The notes below the pieces were generated by a model. The model saw only the letters and a list, made by a program, of their open reading frames with translations. It did not search any database and was not told the origin of the DNA. From NCBI GenBank assembly GCA_022264855.1, contig JABYQU010000079.1, positions 1 through 64,000 on the forward strand: a DNA stretch of 64,000 nt, given 5' to 3'. The position numbers and the translations under genes are program-made. Below are positions 20,686 to 33,153 of this stretch, in pieces. The DNA comes from Lenzites betulinus (lineage: Eukaryota; Basidiomycota; Agaricomycetes; Polyporales; Polyporaceae). Numbering within the stretch: the first letter of the stretch is position 1; every line of letters starts with the position of its first letter.

Positions 20686-22844
20686 ATGCTCCTTATCTTC
20701 CGCGCCTCGTTCAGAACCACTTCTTTCTCTTGGCAAAGCAAACAGACTCGTGTGCTCTCGTGTTCTTTGAAAACATCGTGTCTTCGCCACGCGAGACTCA
20801 TGTCCTCTAATATCACTGTCACGTTCCTCGGAACGACCAGTGGTGGCGGTCCAACAGAAACTCGGAATTGTTCAAGTCTTGTTGTCGACCCTCTCGGGGA
20901 TGGCACACTCTGGAGTATGTCACCCCACATGATTGCTGCACGCGTAGCGCGAGAACTCGGAAACTGACTGGTATTCCTGCAGTGGTGGACTGTGCGGAAG
21001 GGACCGTGCGCCAGTTTGCTCAACAGCCTTATGTAGCACCTCCCGGTCGTAAGCTTCGGTTGAGCCAGGTGTCAAAAATCTTCATCACTCATATGCATGG
21101 TGAGTCTCCGCGGCTACGCGGGCTCAGACACTTGGGTGTCAATCGGTACACCTCGTTATATGCGGCGAGTGGCGTTGCTCTCGGAGTAGTCGTATGTCAC
21201 GCAGGCATGGCTTCGGTAAAACATATAGATGATCTTCCATTGTGTGATCACCTGGTTAGGACTTAACTGGTCTGGAGCATGCATTCGTTATCCTATTTTC
21301 GTGACTTTCTGGAGCATACACTCATCGAGTCAATAGCGGACCACACGATGGGCCTTCTCACAGTGCTCCGGAACGCCCTCGGTATACCCAAACCCCGCAG
21401 TGCCATCTTGCCCGACACGCCACTCCCCAACGAGGGCCGTCCCCATGTAGAGATATTCGGCCCCCGAGGCGTGCGTCGTATGCTGCGCTCGCTCTGGCAC
21501 CTAACACACACGCACAGCGAGCACGCGTTCGTTGTGCACGAACTGCTCTTTAGCGGACAGCAACCATCGGTGGCTGCGGACTCGGACGTGCCTGACGGGG
21601 AGGGCGCAGACGAGGCGGACGTGCGGCGCGAAAGCGAATGTGTAGGCCGCGATATATGGTGTGACGACCAAGGCTTCTGGCGCGGAATCATCACGCAGCC
21701 CGCGTCGCGCCATGGATGGGGTGCGCTCCTTGACGCCGGTCCCATCGAACATCGAGGTGCGCCGTCGTTTCCACTCAGAGCAATAGTGCCCTGCTGAGAA
21801 AGGTTGTTCCGTAGACCCATGTATCGGATATATCATTCGCGAGGTCCCATACGCGCTCACACCTACTGGACCCCTTCCGCGAAAACTTGTCATCCTTGGC
21901 GATACATACGACCCCTCTCCTCTCGTCCCGCTCATCTTCTCCGACCCGCTAGTTACCGCAGGCCTCCCAGAACTCAACAACTACCTCCAGCTCGATCCCG
22001 CTGTCGTCGGAAGGGTCCATGTCCCCGTATCGTTGCTCGTGCACGAGGCAACCGACGCATGTATGCCGCCAAGCATCGACCCGTACGAGCGCACAGGCCG
22101 GAACCGCACAGAAGAAAGCGTTACGGAGAAGACGCGCGAGCGGGGGCACAGCACGCCAGCCATGGCCGGCGCGTTCGCGCGGCAGATCGGGGCGGAGCGG
22201 CTGGTGCTGAACCACATCGGCGCACGGTGCGTTGTTGTTCCCCTTCCCTTCACGCACATTTGTCTGGGGCTGACGCTGTGGGTGTCCTGTATAGCTTTCC
22301 AGCACCACAAGTGCCTCCGGGGCATGGCGGACAGGAGCGGTTCCGCACCCTGTGCATGCGCGAGCTCGAGCGCCAGGCGGCGGAGACATGGGTCCCGCTG
22401 CGGTACGGGAACGCATACCCCCAGGCGGCGTGGGACTTCCTCTCGGTCGTTATCCCGCCCAACCGTGCGCGCGGCCCGCCGGCGGGAAGTGCGCCCCACG
22501 ATGTTATCATCGTGGACGACGGCGACGAAATGGACGCGGCTACTACTAGCGCGCCCCCGACGCACGCACACGCGGTGAGCGCTGAGCATAGGGCTCGCGA
22601 CCACGGCGAGTACGATCGGAAACGTGCGAGGGAGAGCAGTGGGGGGCGTGGCGATGGTCCCAGTGGACATGGCTCTGAGGCCCGGCGAGACTACAATTCT
22701 CCGTGTGGTGGAGGGGGCGGTGGGGGCCGCGGTCGCGGGTATAGTGGTGGAGGCGGTGGGGGTCGTGGTGGAGGGCGCGGAGGCGGGCGGGGAGGAAGAG
22801 GAGGCTTTTCGGACCTTCCGTCTAGACCGAATCGCCCTTACTAA
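20686..22844 (+). CDS. tRNase Z (short-form, tRNA 3'-end processing) with RGG tail
   Basis: Metallo-beta-lactamase endonuclease that removes 3' trailers from pre-tRNAs in nucleus and mitochondria. The core starts FLGTTSGGGPTETRN; after a splice comes VDCAEGT; the zinc motif HMHADH is rebuilt by joining 21099 to 21337; then ILGDTYDP, LLVHEATD, the conserved GHSTPAMAG and LVLNHIGAR. In-phase introns include 21757-21814 and 22227-22294. Two in-frame starts exist. ATG 20686 adds 38 residues rich in Arg, Lys, Ser and Thr without Asp or Glu, a likely mitochondrial presequence; ATG 20800 starts directly at MSSNITVTFLG. The C-terminus carries a long Gly/Arg-rich tail (about 22.62-22.82 kb), unusual for this family. 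Convergent with MSH5, 175 bp apart. Confidence 0.9.
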
Positions 22845-23019
22845 AGGCGCGGAGCGACACTCCAAGGAATGCGTCAAAGCGATAGTCGGCGCGGTCAAAG
22901 CCTATCGTTGTGAGTACCACTGTAATTGTCTGAGAACAAGATACGTCATATGCTGACACTGTCCAGATACAAAGTTCCCTATTTTGTTACAGTACCGTAT
23001 CACTCTCCGACCTCGTGTT

Positions 23020-26000
23020 TTACTCAGGACGTCCAAGAATCCCCACCAAATCTTGGCGAACCGTATCGCGGCCCTCTCGACCACCGTCCGGTAACAGATC
23101 GCAAGCTAGAAACCTGCGACAGACCTCTTCGGCCTTTTCGAGTTCTTGGCGTTCTGCGTCCGACATGGCCTCGTCTAGCAATTGAGAAAGCTCATGTTTG
23201 GCGAGCAGCTCGCTGCAGGGATGTCAAACAAACCCGGCCGAAGAAAAGAGACACCGTCTGACCTGACATATCTTGCTCGAGTGGTCACTCGTCTCGGTAC
23301 GCCGAATAACTCCGCACATGTGATAGCATGCGAATGGAGAGAGTACCCGTCCGCAACCCTAGACAGGGACGCCATAAGCTTGTGCGAAAAGATAGAGTAT
23401 GGCACGCCTACTTGTAAAGGTAGGTTATCTTGTCACTGGGGGCAAGCGGCGCCCTGCTTGCATCGTCGTCGCTGTCTCCCATCATGTCGCTTTCCAGGAC
23501 GGCAGGTTTGTTGTCTGAACCAGTGGCGAGCAGTACCTGCATATGAAGAAAGGTGACCGGTAGCTTGTGAGGACTCAGGAGGTCGTTGTGGAAGAGCTCG
23601 TGGAAATGAGTCGTAGCGATGACCTTTGGACAAGAAGCACCTCGTGCGAGCAGGTACTTCATGACGCCACAGAACAAGCCAGCACCGTCTGAAAGAGCGA
23701 GAGTAGAACAGCGCGTGAGATGTTGCGCGGAAGCATGACCGCAGATAAAGCCACGAGCCTGCAGGAAGAGTACCCTTGCCGAACTCATCTAGGAGAATCA
23801 AGGAGCGCGCGGTAGAGTTGCGCAAAGCCAGAGACACTTGGTTTAAGTCGATCATGAAGGCCGATTGAACCTAGAAGACCGACGTTGGAGGTCTCCGCAC
23901 AGATTAGTCCCGATATGCGACGCACTTTAGATACAGATTCCCGAGTTTGAATGCGCGTAAAGACTCAATGAAAATAAGCTATAAGCTTCTGAGTGACGGT
24001 CTCGCGGATAGGGATGCCTACTTTTGTCGACGACGCCTATAGTGGCGGCCTCTGCCGAAACGAAGCTAACCGAAAGGTTATCGGTCAATATATGTTCGCG
24101 GGAGAACCTCAGCAAGTTTACCATCCGATCTATCACCAATCGTTTGTCAGCTTAGGCGTCACCAAGAGTCTAGTATCTCTCACCTGCGCCATGTACTGTA
24201 TCAACGCAACCTATGGTCATCCAGTGAGAAACCTTCACCCGGAGAGTGGATCCTACACACCTGTTTCAAGTATACGCTCTGTTGTTCTCTAAGTTAGTAC
24301 TAGAGGACGTGATGACTTCTGGCGGGGACTTGCCTTTCCGCATGCGTTTGCACCTGTGCATACTAGGATACTGTTCTTCTGAACGTGCCGATCCTCGTCG
24401 AATTCGTCATTGGTGTGGGCATCTTTTGGGGCGAGTGCTACCCCAAAGCCTGAGCCGCCAAGAATGAACGCGTCGTTCGGCACAAACGTATCGACTACGA
24501 GTTCTTGCAAAGGGTGTCTGATAGTAGGGCAGAGTCAGAGCATAGATATCGATGGCATACTACGTCTGCTAATCACCTTCCTTGTTTGATATTTATCACA
24601 TTCATCTCCGTCATGCGAGGACGGCGGTAGTCTTGAGCGCGGGATGCTGCTGCAAAGGACAGGAGGCAATCCAGCTCCGCGCAGATGTCGCAGGCCCGGG
24701 CGATATCAGCTTCGAAAGCTAGGACCTTCTCTTGCAGCACCTGTATAATCTCTATTTCGCGATCTGCGAAGTATCGAGTTTAACTGCGCAGAACTGTAGG
24801 TACTCCGATGACAACCTACCTACGATGGCGGGGTGCAGATCGCCTATATGCATGTCCATATCTAAGGGCATGGTTAGCGGACGCCATCATGAAGGTTCTC
24901 TGTTGCTACGTACCGTTCATCTCTTGAGATTTGAAGTACACGTGTGAACTGCGACGACTTTGTCCTGATGAAGTACGAGAGAGAGAGGATGATAGTACAT
25001 ACTCGGAAGAGAACTGATGCCTTATCATGAGCAACTTAAGGACAGTCGAATGTACCTGATGTCATACCTGGAAGCTCCATCCGTCCAGTACGCTAATGCC
25101 TTCTTCCCCAAGCCATTCATCTTGCATAGGGACACACACCAGGAAGCCTATGAACGGCGTGGTGAAAAACGTAGCTTATTTACGCAGCAACACCTACCTA
25201 GTTGTGGAAAATAGACTACGTTGAGCGACGATGTATAGTCCGGTGGTATCTTTGATGAGATCTGCACCGCGACTTTGGACTTGCAGCGCAATGAATATCA
25301 ATCGAAAGAATTCAAAGAGAGTGCGTTGTGGACTTACAAGCACTGCATCTATCCCGTGGTAGACGTGCTTCATGTTATCCAGTTCATCGTCAACGTGGGG
25401 TCTCACACAAACCCGAGCGGCGTTAGTGCTCTCCTCCCAGTCGATCTGCGATAGCGAGTGTTATCAGACAGCCTGATAATGTGCGTGTCGACAGCCATAG
25501 TACCGTCTCGTTCACTGCGTTTCCGAGTTCTCTGAATCTCCCTATATCAAGGGCGGCAAGCAGCTATGGCTATGCATGAACATCGTTCACACAATCTCAG
25601 TAAAGGGGACGAATCTACCTTTCGCGTAACCTCCACCCCACCAGAATGGTTGAGCTCTGCGAGTGAGTCTCGCAGCAGCAGTGCATGAAATGCAAACTAG
25701 ACGGTAAGTCTGGGCGGATGCCTACACTCCTAGAAAGACGCATCACATACCTTGACAAGCCCTTGCCAGTCGGAAACCTTCGCTTTGCCCGACTTCATAG
25801 CTGTGAGAATCCTGGGAACGTTCTTGGTCCCTTGTATGTGTCCGTGCATAGACGTTGCCGTAGTGATGTTATCTGGACGCATAAAACATTCGACGGCATC
25901 ATGTCTAGCATTGATCACGGGCAATGACATGGACGGCCGAAGGAACCACTCTCTCATCAATGCGCGGCCGAGAGTAGTTTTGGTGTTGTTGAGGATACCG

Positions 26001-27164
26001 AAAAGCGACAGTCCCTCCTTGGTCTTGTCGGAATGGATGGACGCGTGATTCTCGTCTTCGAAAATCTGCAAGGAGAACAGGGCGTCCGCGTTAATTTGCA
26101 TGACGTCCAGGAGGGGTAGCGATTCGATGGCCCTAATTTCAAGCCCCCCAACGCCGTCGTCCTCGAGCTCAGATACAGCTCGCGCCCGTGCTAGGTAGTC
26201 CAACAACGCGCCAATGGAACCAAGCTGCGTAGGTCGCGTCAATCGTGTGTGGGGGGAAGGTAGTGCAGGAACTTACGCATAGAGGGGACTCTTCCACGGA
26301 CGCGAAATTCGCGAGCCGTACAGACGCATTCCACTTCTGCAGCAACGGATCGCCGCCAATCTCCCTGCGCCTGGACATGAACTCATAGGCATTCCTTGGT
26401 TCCGACATTGAATCCTCCGATTGCTCGCCTGCGTTGGACTGCATACAGGGCAGCTCCGAAAGAAGCCGCAGGGAGAGTAGGCGATCACGCCCTTTAAGGG
26501 GAAGGAAGTCTTTATGAGGGCGGACTTGAAATGTGCCTCCAGAGCCGTCCACTATGATCGGAGGTGAGTATATGCGTTACGTTGATGAGAAAATAGTACG
26601 GCCTACTGAAATCACGGCATACGTCCATGAAATTATCGTCGGCCTTGGAGCTTGTCAACACGACATCGGGGTTCGTCTGCTCGAGGACTGCATATATGCG
26701 TGTGGGCATCGAGCGCTGAGCTCCACGAGAAATAATAGGAACCCACATGCTCTCGTCAAATCGAAGTGCTGGTTTTCCGGCGTATCCCCAAATATGAAGA
26801 CAGTGCGCTTCACTGGATCATAGTATGCGCATGCGACACGACCACTGGGTTACGTTTCAGACACGCGACGCAACAAATAGCTTCAAGGTCGCGTACAATT
26901 GGCAAGACGCAGCCAAACAAATCTTCAAATGTAGTCAGGAGCTTGGTACAGCCTCATAGCTAAGAGACTGCTCACCTTCTCAGTCACGACATCCGTTGAT
27001 TCTTCGGTTTCTTCATCTTCAGGAGTTTCAGCGCTGCTATCCCACCGTACCTTCTTCCGCGGCTGGGTGTCTTCGGAGTCGCTTGGATCGTCAACTCGTA
27101 CAGTGATTCCCTCCGCATCTTCCGCGCAGGAGGGAGAGCGCGAGATTGTCTTTCGTACAGGCAT
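23020..27164 (-). CDS. MSH5: MutS homolog 5 (meiotic recombination)
   Basis: Partner of Msh4 in the MutS-gamma heterodimer that stabilises Holliday-junction intermediates in meiosis. The start is [10 protein letters not shown], with an acidic N-terminus ([12 protein letters not shown]). A conserved core block [24 protein letters not shown] lies near 25.97 kb. The ATPase domain has Walker [10 protein letters not shown] followed by [14 protein letters not shown], then [42 protein letters not shown] with [10 protein letters not shown], and [11 protein letters not shown]. The end is [24 protein letters not shown] and GRPE. MSH5 rather than MSH4 is chosen from the ATPase block. There are many small exons, including 18 and 27 nt just after Walker A, and one GC-AG intron (24279-24333). 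Not all middle exons were traced. Confidence 0.88.
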
Positions 27165-27488
27165 AGAAAGCAAGAACAGTCCGGTGGGGTCGCAGACAAG
27201 GTAGAGGGATAACACCGTTCCACTTCAAGCGTGCTTCGAACGCGTCGCGCGCTCAGGATATACCGATCACGTGCTCGCGTCATATAAAGGCGCTTCAAGC
27301 TTCAAGTCCAAGCTGCGTCAGCACGCACATACGTTATGAAAGACGCAGCATCTGCTGAACACGACTCATGGCGAAGAAAACATTAATTCTGCATGCGCGG
27401 CATCGGTAGTTACGAAGTGCAAAGACAGAGACTACACACGGAGGAGTAAAACCGAGCATGTCAACCCATCCACGGTGTCATGCAGCTA
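27165..27488. promoter_or_regulatory. MSH5 upstream region and PHB2 3' region
   Basis: No gene. It contains CTTCAAGCTTCAAG at 27293-27306, resembling the repeat upstream of RPT5/DPP5, and a TATA-like CATATAAAGG just before it on the plus strand. Confidence 0.35.
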
Positions 27489-28881
27489 TCACTTTTTGCC
27501 ATTGACGGCGAGGAGATCCCTTGCGTCGTCGGTCACTGCAAATTTGATGAGTATAGCCGCACTACCACACCGACCCAAGCCACGCACCGTTCAACAGCAG
27601 GCTCTGTGAGTCGAGCATCACACGGTTATCAGATGCAGCCAATAGCGTGGCGATGTCGCGAGCGGCCTCGAGCCTTCGGAGTTGCAAGAAGCCCTTGTTT
27701 TGACGGACAGCTTCGCCGATGAGCTCAGCACTTCGTGCCTCACCCTGCGCCCGGACGATAATAGACTGCACCAGGGATCAGAGCGTGCCCAACCGCTATG
27801 GCTTCGGCAATGCCACGCACCTGCTTCTCCTGGATGGCTTGGTCGACCAGGAAGGCGGCACGTAGCGCGGTTTGTTGCGCAACCTACGGCCACGCGTCAG
27901 ATGGAAGTCCGCAAGTTGGTCCAGGCCGCGCACGAACCTGCTTCGCCTCGACAGCGTGCGTGAACTCCGGGGAGAACGCGACGTGGGTAATAGAAACGTC
28001 ATCGAGGACGAGGTTGAAGCGCAGGGCGCGCCGTGTGAGGTTCTCTCGGACCAGTCTTGACACCTATAACCGGCACCACGCAGAATCGCGTCAGCTACCC
28101 GCGAAGTAGCAGAAGCGCGGGTGTGACCGACCTGTTCACGTTGGGTGATGATTTGACTCGCGTTAAATTGGGCGACGACGCTCTTGAGCACTTCATTGAC
28201 GATGGACGGGAGCACGCGCTCGTCATAGTCGGTGCCCAACTCCCGGTAAATAGTAGGCAGAGCCGAGATGTTCGGGCGGGAGAGCACACGGCACGTAATA
28301 TTGACCATTTGGAGATCTGCGTGGTTCGCCAGGAGGATTTAATACCGACAAACCATCCACAGCACTGTGCTGCACATACCCTTGGTGCCGGTCAGGGACG
28401 CGATGCTCCGAGGCTTCGCACGGATGTCATAGACGATTGGTGTCTCAAACCAGGGAACCTGCAAGAAGTCAAAATACGGTCCGCTGATAACTGAAAGGTT
28501 CTTGCCATGAGATGGGTGCCTTCTGGGTAGACTTCCTCCTTCACACCATGAAGCCTACATAGCGCGTTGGCCGTGTCAAATACTGAACGCGCAAAGCCTT
28601 AACGTTTTACTCACCTGGTGTACTTGATAGCTCGGTGACCACCATCAACTGTTCATGTTTAACTCTCCTCTCTATCTCATTCGGAGTCATACAAATGTCA
28701 AATATGACGAACCGTTGAACAGACTAGCATTCAGAGCAACGCCGCCACCTGCGAGCACCAACAGCAGTCCAGTTCCCGTGAAGAAACCCTTGAGGGGAAG
28801 CTTGGGGCCTCCGCCGCCACCGCTTGAGCTAACACGTTGCAGCTGTTGCGTCAAACGCCGCAAGGCGTCCTGAGGGTTCAT
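27489..28881 (-). CDS. PHB2: Prohibitin-2
   Basis: Subunit of the ring-shaped prohibitin complex of the mitochondrial inner membrane, a scaffold for proteases and cardiolipin organisation. The start is [10 protein letters not shown], then a basic, Gly-rich stretch, one membrane anchor ([13 protein letters not shown]) and the SPFH/band-7 domain: [66 protein letters not shown] and [11 protein letters not shown]. The C-terminal coiled coil has [10 protein letters not shown] and DSQSLLLNV. The last splice (27536-27587 removed) replaces an early stop with a normal Phb2 end, [19 protein letters not shown] intron lies at 28459-28505, where no GT donor is available. Divergent from the PQ-loop gene. 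Confidence 0.93.
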
Positions 28882-29119
28882 GATGAAGATGGGATGGCAG
28901 GAAAGGATGTGTTCGTAGGACGACCTGGAGAACGGCGGCACTGACGAGCCGCGCCGGCCTGGCTCGGCATCTGCCGGAGTATACCGGCGCTTCCGGCTTC
29001 CCGGAAAGAAAGCTTCCAAGTTTTGTGAGCTCTTGCCTTCCACCGTTTGCTAGGCTTAACACTCCTGCGCTCTGCGTTGGATACTGCAGGGGGCACTTGT
29101 GTCACTTTATTGCTTGAGG
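28882..29119. promoter_or_regulatory. Divergent promoter PHB2 / PQ-loop transporter
   Basis: Only 238 bp separate the two start codons, so both promoters must share this stretch. No TATA box is obvious. Confidence 0.45.
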
Positions 29120-30390
29120 ATGTCTTCTGAGGGCAACCAGGAGCTCAGCAACTTCGTGCGCATACTACACTCAAGGAGAAGTGAAAATCCAAAGTACTCA
29201 CCTCGTGCGCTATCTGTGTAGCTGGGATGGGTATCCATCGCGTGCTGGTGAGTGTATGGGTTATATGTGTTATGCCTACATCAAATGCTAACATTGCTTG
29301 TCAGGCTCGTGGTGTACTCTCCACAGATTCTTGAAAACTACCAACTACAGTCGGGCGAAGGGCTCAGCCTTAGCTTTATTGTCATATGGCTAATCGGCGA
29401 TTTGTGCAACCTGTCAGGGGCCGTCATGGCCAACCTCATTCCCACCATAGTCATTCTTGGAACTTACGTGAGGTTTTTTTGGTGCTCCGGTATGTCCCAT
29501 AACTTGACTAAAGTACTGCGTTGCCGCCGCAGTATTCCATATGCGACATGATCCTGCTCGTGCAAATCTACTACTACCGGTGGAAGAAGACTCGTCGTAG
29601 CGCAAGGCTGCTGCTCTCCGACGAGTCGGAGGACACGGCCGCCTACGATGAGACCAGCACACTCCTACCGGGGGAGGGAGGTGCCGAAGTCCCTGCGAGG
29701 AAGTCCATGTCGAAGGACACCCTGAAATTTGCCACTGCTCTTCTATTCGTTTTCGCGGTGGGCGTGGCAGCCTGGGCCGTGGATAGATACGTCCACAGGG
29801 ACAACCCTCGTTCGAAGCCTGAGGAAGTCATCGAATGGCGTAGCCAGGTCCTGGGGTGGATCAGTGCGGCATTGTTCCGTAAGTACATGAGTTCCACGGA
29901 GATGCTCGGGGCTGACTCTCGTGGACGCAGTCGGAGCGCGGGTGCCGCAGATAGGTGCGTGGCGTTAATATAGCGTCAGGGTTCAGGGACTGAATATCCG
30001 GGTCGAGCAGTGAAGAATCTGAGCACACGGTGCGAGGGGCTGTCCCCGTTCCTCTTTGTGTACTCGATCTCCGGAAACACGACGTACTTCCTGTCCATCC
30101 TCGCGGCGTCGCTGAACTTCAAACATCTTGCGACGAACGCGCCGTGGATTGCCGGTACGTGAATTGTCAGGCATGACTTAGAAACGCGTCTCATCAAACG
30201 CGTAATGGCGGGCGAAAACCATCAGGCAGCGCGTTGACTGTGTTCCTCGACCTCTTTGTAAGCGCGTCGGCTAGCGATGCGCGCGACGAGGCTGACCGGT
30301 GTGTCTCATTAGGTGCTCTACCAGTTCTTCCACTACCGACAGGAGGACAACAAGCGGGCCGAAGCATTAGAGCGGGACTTGTCGGAGTAG
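29120..30390 (+). CDS. PQ-loop vacuolar amino-acid transporter (Ypq/PQLC2 type)
   Basis: Seven-helix PQ-loop protein, related to vacuolar basic amino-acid exporters Ypq1-3 and lysosomal PQLC2. The start MSSEGNQELSNF joins in phase to LGWVSIACWLVVYSPQ, giving the first PQ motif (SPQILENYQ). Further helices are FIVIWLIGDLCNLSGAVMAN and YSICDMILLVQIYYY. A hydrophilic loop carries SDESEDTAAYDETSTLLPGE, an acidic stretch ending in a dileucine-like signal that would suit vacuolar sorting. The second PQ motif, GARVPQIVKNLSTRCEGLS, is rebuilt from a short exon. It ends VLYQFFHYRQEDNKRAEALE. Substrate inferred from the family. Confidence 0.87.
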
Positions 30391-31156
30391 ACGGGCGTAG
30401 AAGTAAATATGTGTGGGACAGGCCTGCGCGCGCGAGGCTGATTTGTCGTCGACGATGAGGCACGGGGAATAGAGTGTAATGAGGCTTGTTCTGATGGAGG
30501 GCGCGCCGCGGAAAGTGGGAGGGGCGATAAGGGGAATAAGGAGGCAAGGGCCGTGTGAGGGGGGACGCGAGCGTTTGCGGCGGCGACCCGCCTCGCGTCG
30601 CGGCCTCGTTCCCTCCCTCGTGTCTGAGGCTGCTATTCGACGTCCCACGTTGCAGGTCACCCACAACTCTTCTCTATGGCACGTACCGCTCGGCCAGACA
30701 TGCACCCAGCCTCGTGTCCGTTCCATCATCCTCCCCGGCCAGAAAACGCTTTATCAATGTCGCATCGCCAGCTGCGACGAGCCCGTCTCATATTTTCTCC
30801 CTCTGCTCCTCCCGCCCCAAGCGCGCCCCCCGTCCCACCCCGATCCTCTCTAGCCCCTCCGCACGCGGTCGGAGGTGTGTCGCCCCAGAGGCTCCCAAAC
30901 TGCGTTGGGCACCCCGTCTGTCTCAGGACTGACCGCACCGGCGTCCGTAGGAACGCGCGAGCCCATCCCCCACTGCTTTGTGTCGCGCGACACAGGCCTC
31001 CCGCCCGGCTTCAGCGCCGCACACGACGCAACGAGGTTTGGAAACCGACCGATTGTCTCCGGAAAGGGCATTCGCACGCCGCTGACGCTTCCGCCACGCG
31101 ACTACAGCCCAGGCGCGTTCGGGTAACGCCCAACGCGAGCTGCTAGACGATATATC
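30391..31156. other. Intergenic region, no gene seen
   Basis: GC-rich DNA with overlapping open frames on both strands that lack motifs. Likely 3' region of the transporter and promoter of the F-box gene. Confidence 0.45.
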
Positions 31157-33153
31157 ATGCATCGCACCCCCCTCCTCCACCCCACCCCCAAGCTACACCC
31201 CTCCGCGATGACATACGCATCGCTCGAGACACCCCTCGCGCGCGCGCCGACGACCATGTCCTGGACGTCCGAGTACTCGGAGCCGCCACCATATGACTTG
31301 TGCGACCCGCCTCTCCTCGTAAACGCCGCCTACCCAGACAAGGCCGCTTCCTTCTCCCGTCCCCCAGACGTCATGCAGCCACCTGCAGGATTCTCGCGCG
31401 CTCCGTGGATGGCAAGCCCACGAAGAACGGCCGCGCAGCTGTCCATACCGCACCTGCGAGAGGCGCTGCATTCCCTGGAGTCAAAGATGGCAACCCTCCT
31501 GAGCGAGAGGGACCGTCTGGAGGCGCGGCTGGAGCAAGCGGTTCGTCTGCAATCCCCCGTACAGCGTGTGCCGAATGACCTGCTCTCCACCATCTTCACC
31601 ATTGCCGTACTGGACGGCGAAGAAGAGGACTCGATCACTCTCTCGAATTTCATGCTGGTCTGCCAATACTGGCGAGAGGTGGCGGTCAATACACCTATGC
31701 TGTGGACGCGCATCGCGATGGGCACACATCGTTCTGTGGACCGGGCACTCCTCAAACTGGACCGTTCGCGGACCGCGCCGCTGCATATTTCCCTGGACTT
31801 CAGCCCGCGCATGGAACACGGAACTGTCTCAACAGAGAGCATTATTACTGCTATGGATCTTATGCGCCCTGCAATCTGGCGCTGGAAGACTTTCCATCTC
31901 ACAGTTCCCAGCCGACCCCAGGCGCACGTCGCGCTAACAAGATGCAAGGAACAAGCACCATTACTTGAAGTGGTCTCGATCCATGTCGCGCACTCAATGC
32001 AGGAGGACCACTACTCGACGCCACCCCTCCCATTATTCGAACGATACACACCACGGCTCCGCTCGACCTCGTTCACGTCGTTCAACTTCAACTGGGATCC
32101 GGCGCTGCTCAACAATCTGCGCGTGCTGAAGTTGGGCGGATATTGGAACGGCTTCTCGCCTTCGGTCGACGTCATCCTCACGACACTCCGTGGGTGCCCC
32201 CAGCTCGAAGAGCTCGTTTTGCGCAATATGTCCGACGTAGACCCGGAGAGCTGCGCCTCGCTCATCTCGGATTCGTCGGAGCAGGACGACTACGCCTTGG
32301 CACGCGTCTCGGACACGCGGACGATCCATCTTCCACGCCTTCGCAGGGTCTCGTTCTACTATTCCGGGAACTTGCGGACACGCACCGTGTTCAGCCTGCT
32401 GTCCTTCCCGGCGCTAGAGAGCATCGAGCTCTGCTATCTGGATAACGTCTCGCCGATCCTCGAGTCCCTGCGGCGGCAGTCGCTGACGGTCCTCCCCCTG
32501 CGTCACTTGCGGATCGAGTCGTGCTTCCTGAACGAGCTGCGCTTCGCGCGGCTGCTGCCGCGCCTCCCCGCACTGAATTCCCTGGAGCTCGTGGACGTGG
32601 AGGACGTGACGCCCAACCTCATGCGGGTGAGTGAATCTCCGGAAGCATGTAAGGGGATAGGCCGCTCATCTGCGCGTTTCAGAACTTTGCCACCCCGCCC
32701 GTGTCGCAGACCTGGGTTTGCCCAAAACTGACCACGCTGTCGCTCGAAGGGTGCACGGCCATCGATTGGGAGACGCTTCGGTCGATCGTCGAGTCCCGGC
32801 TGCCTCCACACTCGCATGCATTCCCCCGCCAGGCTGCGCAGCAGGGCGCGCTCGTGCGGCCCGCTGTGTCTATATCGAGCGCCTCTGCGTCCAGCTCGCG
32901 CCCCGTGGTGTCTTCGTCGTCGTCCTCCGCGTCCGCCTTCGCTGCGACTGCCCACATCCTCTCGCACCAGCCGTCGGCGCCAGTGCTGTTGTCGTCGTCG
33001 CATGCGATGGGGCGCCCTGTGCGGCTCGAGTCGATAGACCTGACGAGGTGTCAACAGATCAGCAAGGAGATGGTCCAGTGGCTCCGGATGTACGTCTCGG
33101 ACGTGAAGTGCGAAGCGGTGAAGAGCCTCTGGGGCGAGCCTTCCCTCTCATAG
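31157..33153 (+). CDS. F-box and leucine-rich-repeat-like protein
   Basis: Probable SCF ubiquitin-ligase substrate adaptor of the large basidiomycete F-box family. Two exons (31157-32625 and 32683-33153) join in phase at LMR-NFATP. Low-complexity N-terminus, then a coiled coil (LREALHSLESKMATLLSERD), then the F-box region VPNDLLSTIFTIAVLD with VCQYWREVAVNTPMLWTRI, then irregular leucine-rich repeats (LRVLKLGG, CPQLEELVLRNM, LNSLELVDVED, LTTLSLEGC). A serine-rich insert near 32.9 kb interrupts the last repeats. The start may instead be MTYASLE at 31208. Substrate unknown. Confidence 0.8.

Noticed and set aside
21804..22844. 346-codon frame as a separate gene
   Set aside because: Its first part is out of frame with tRNase Z and Arg-rich nonsense; only the segment after 22295 is real, as the last tRNase Z exon.
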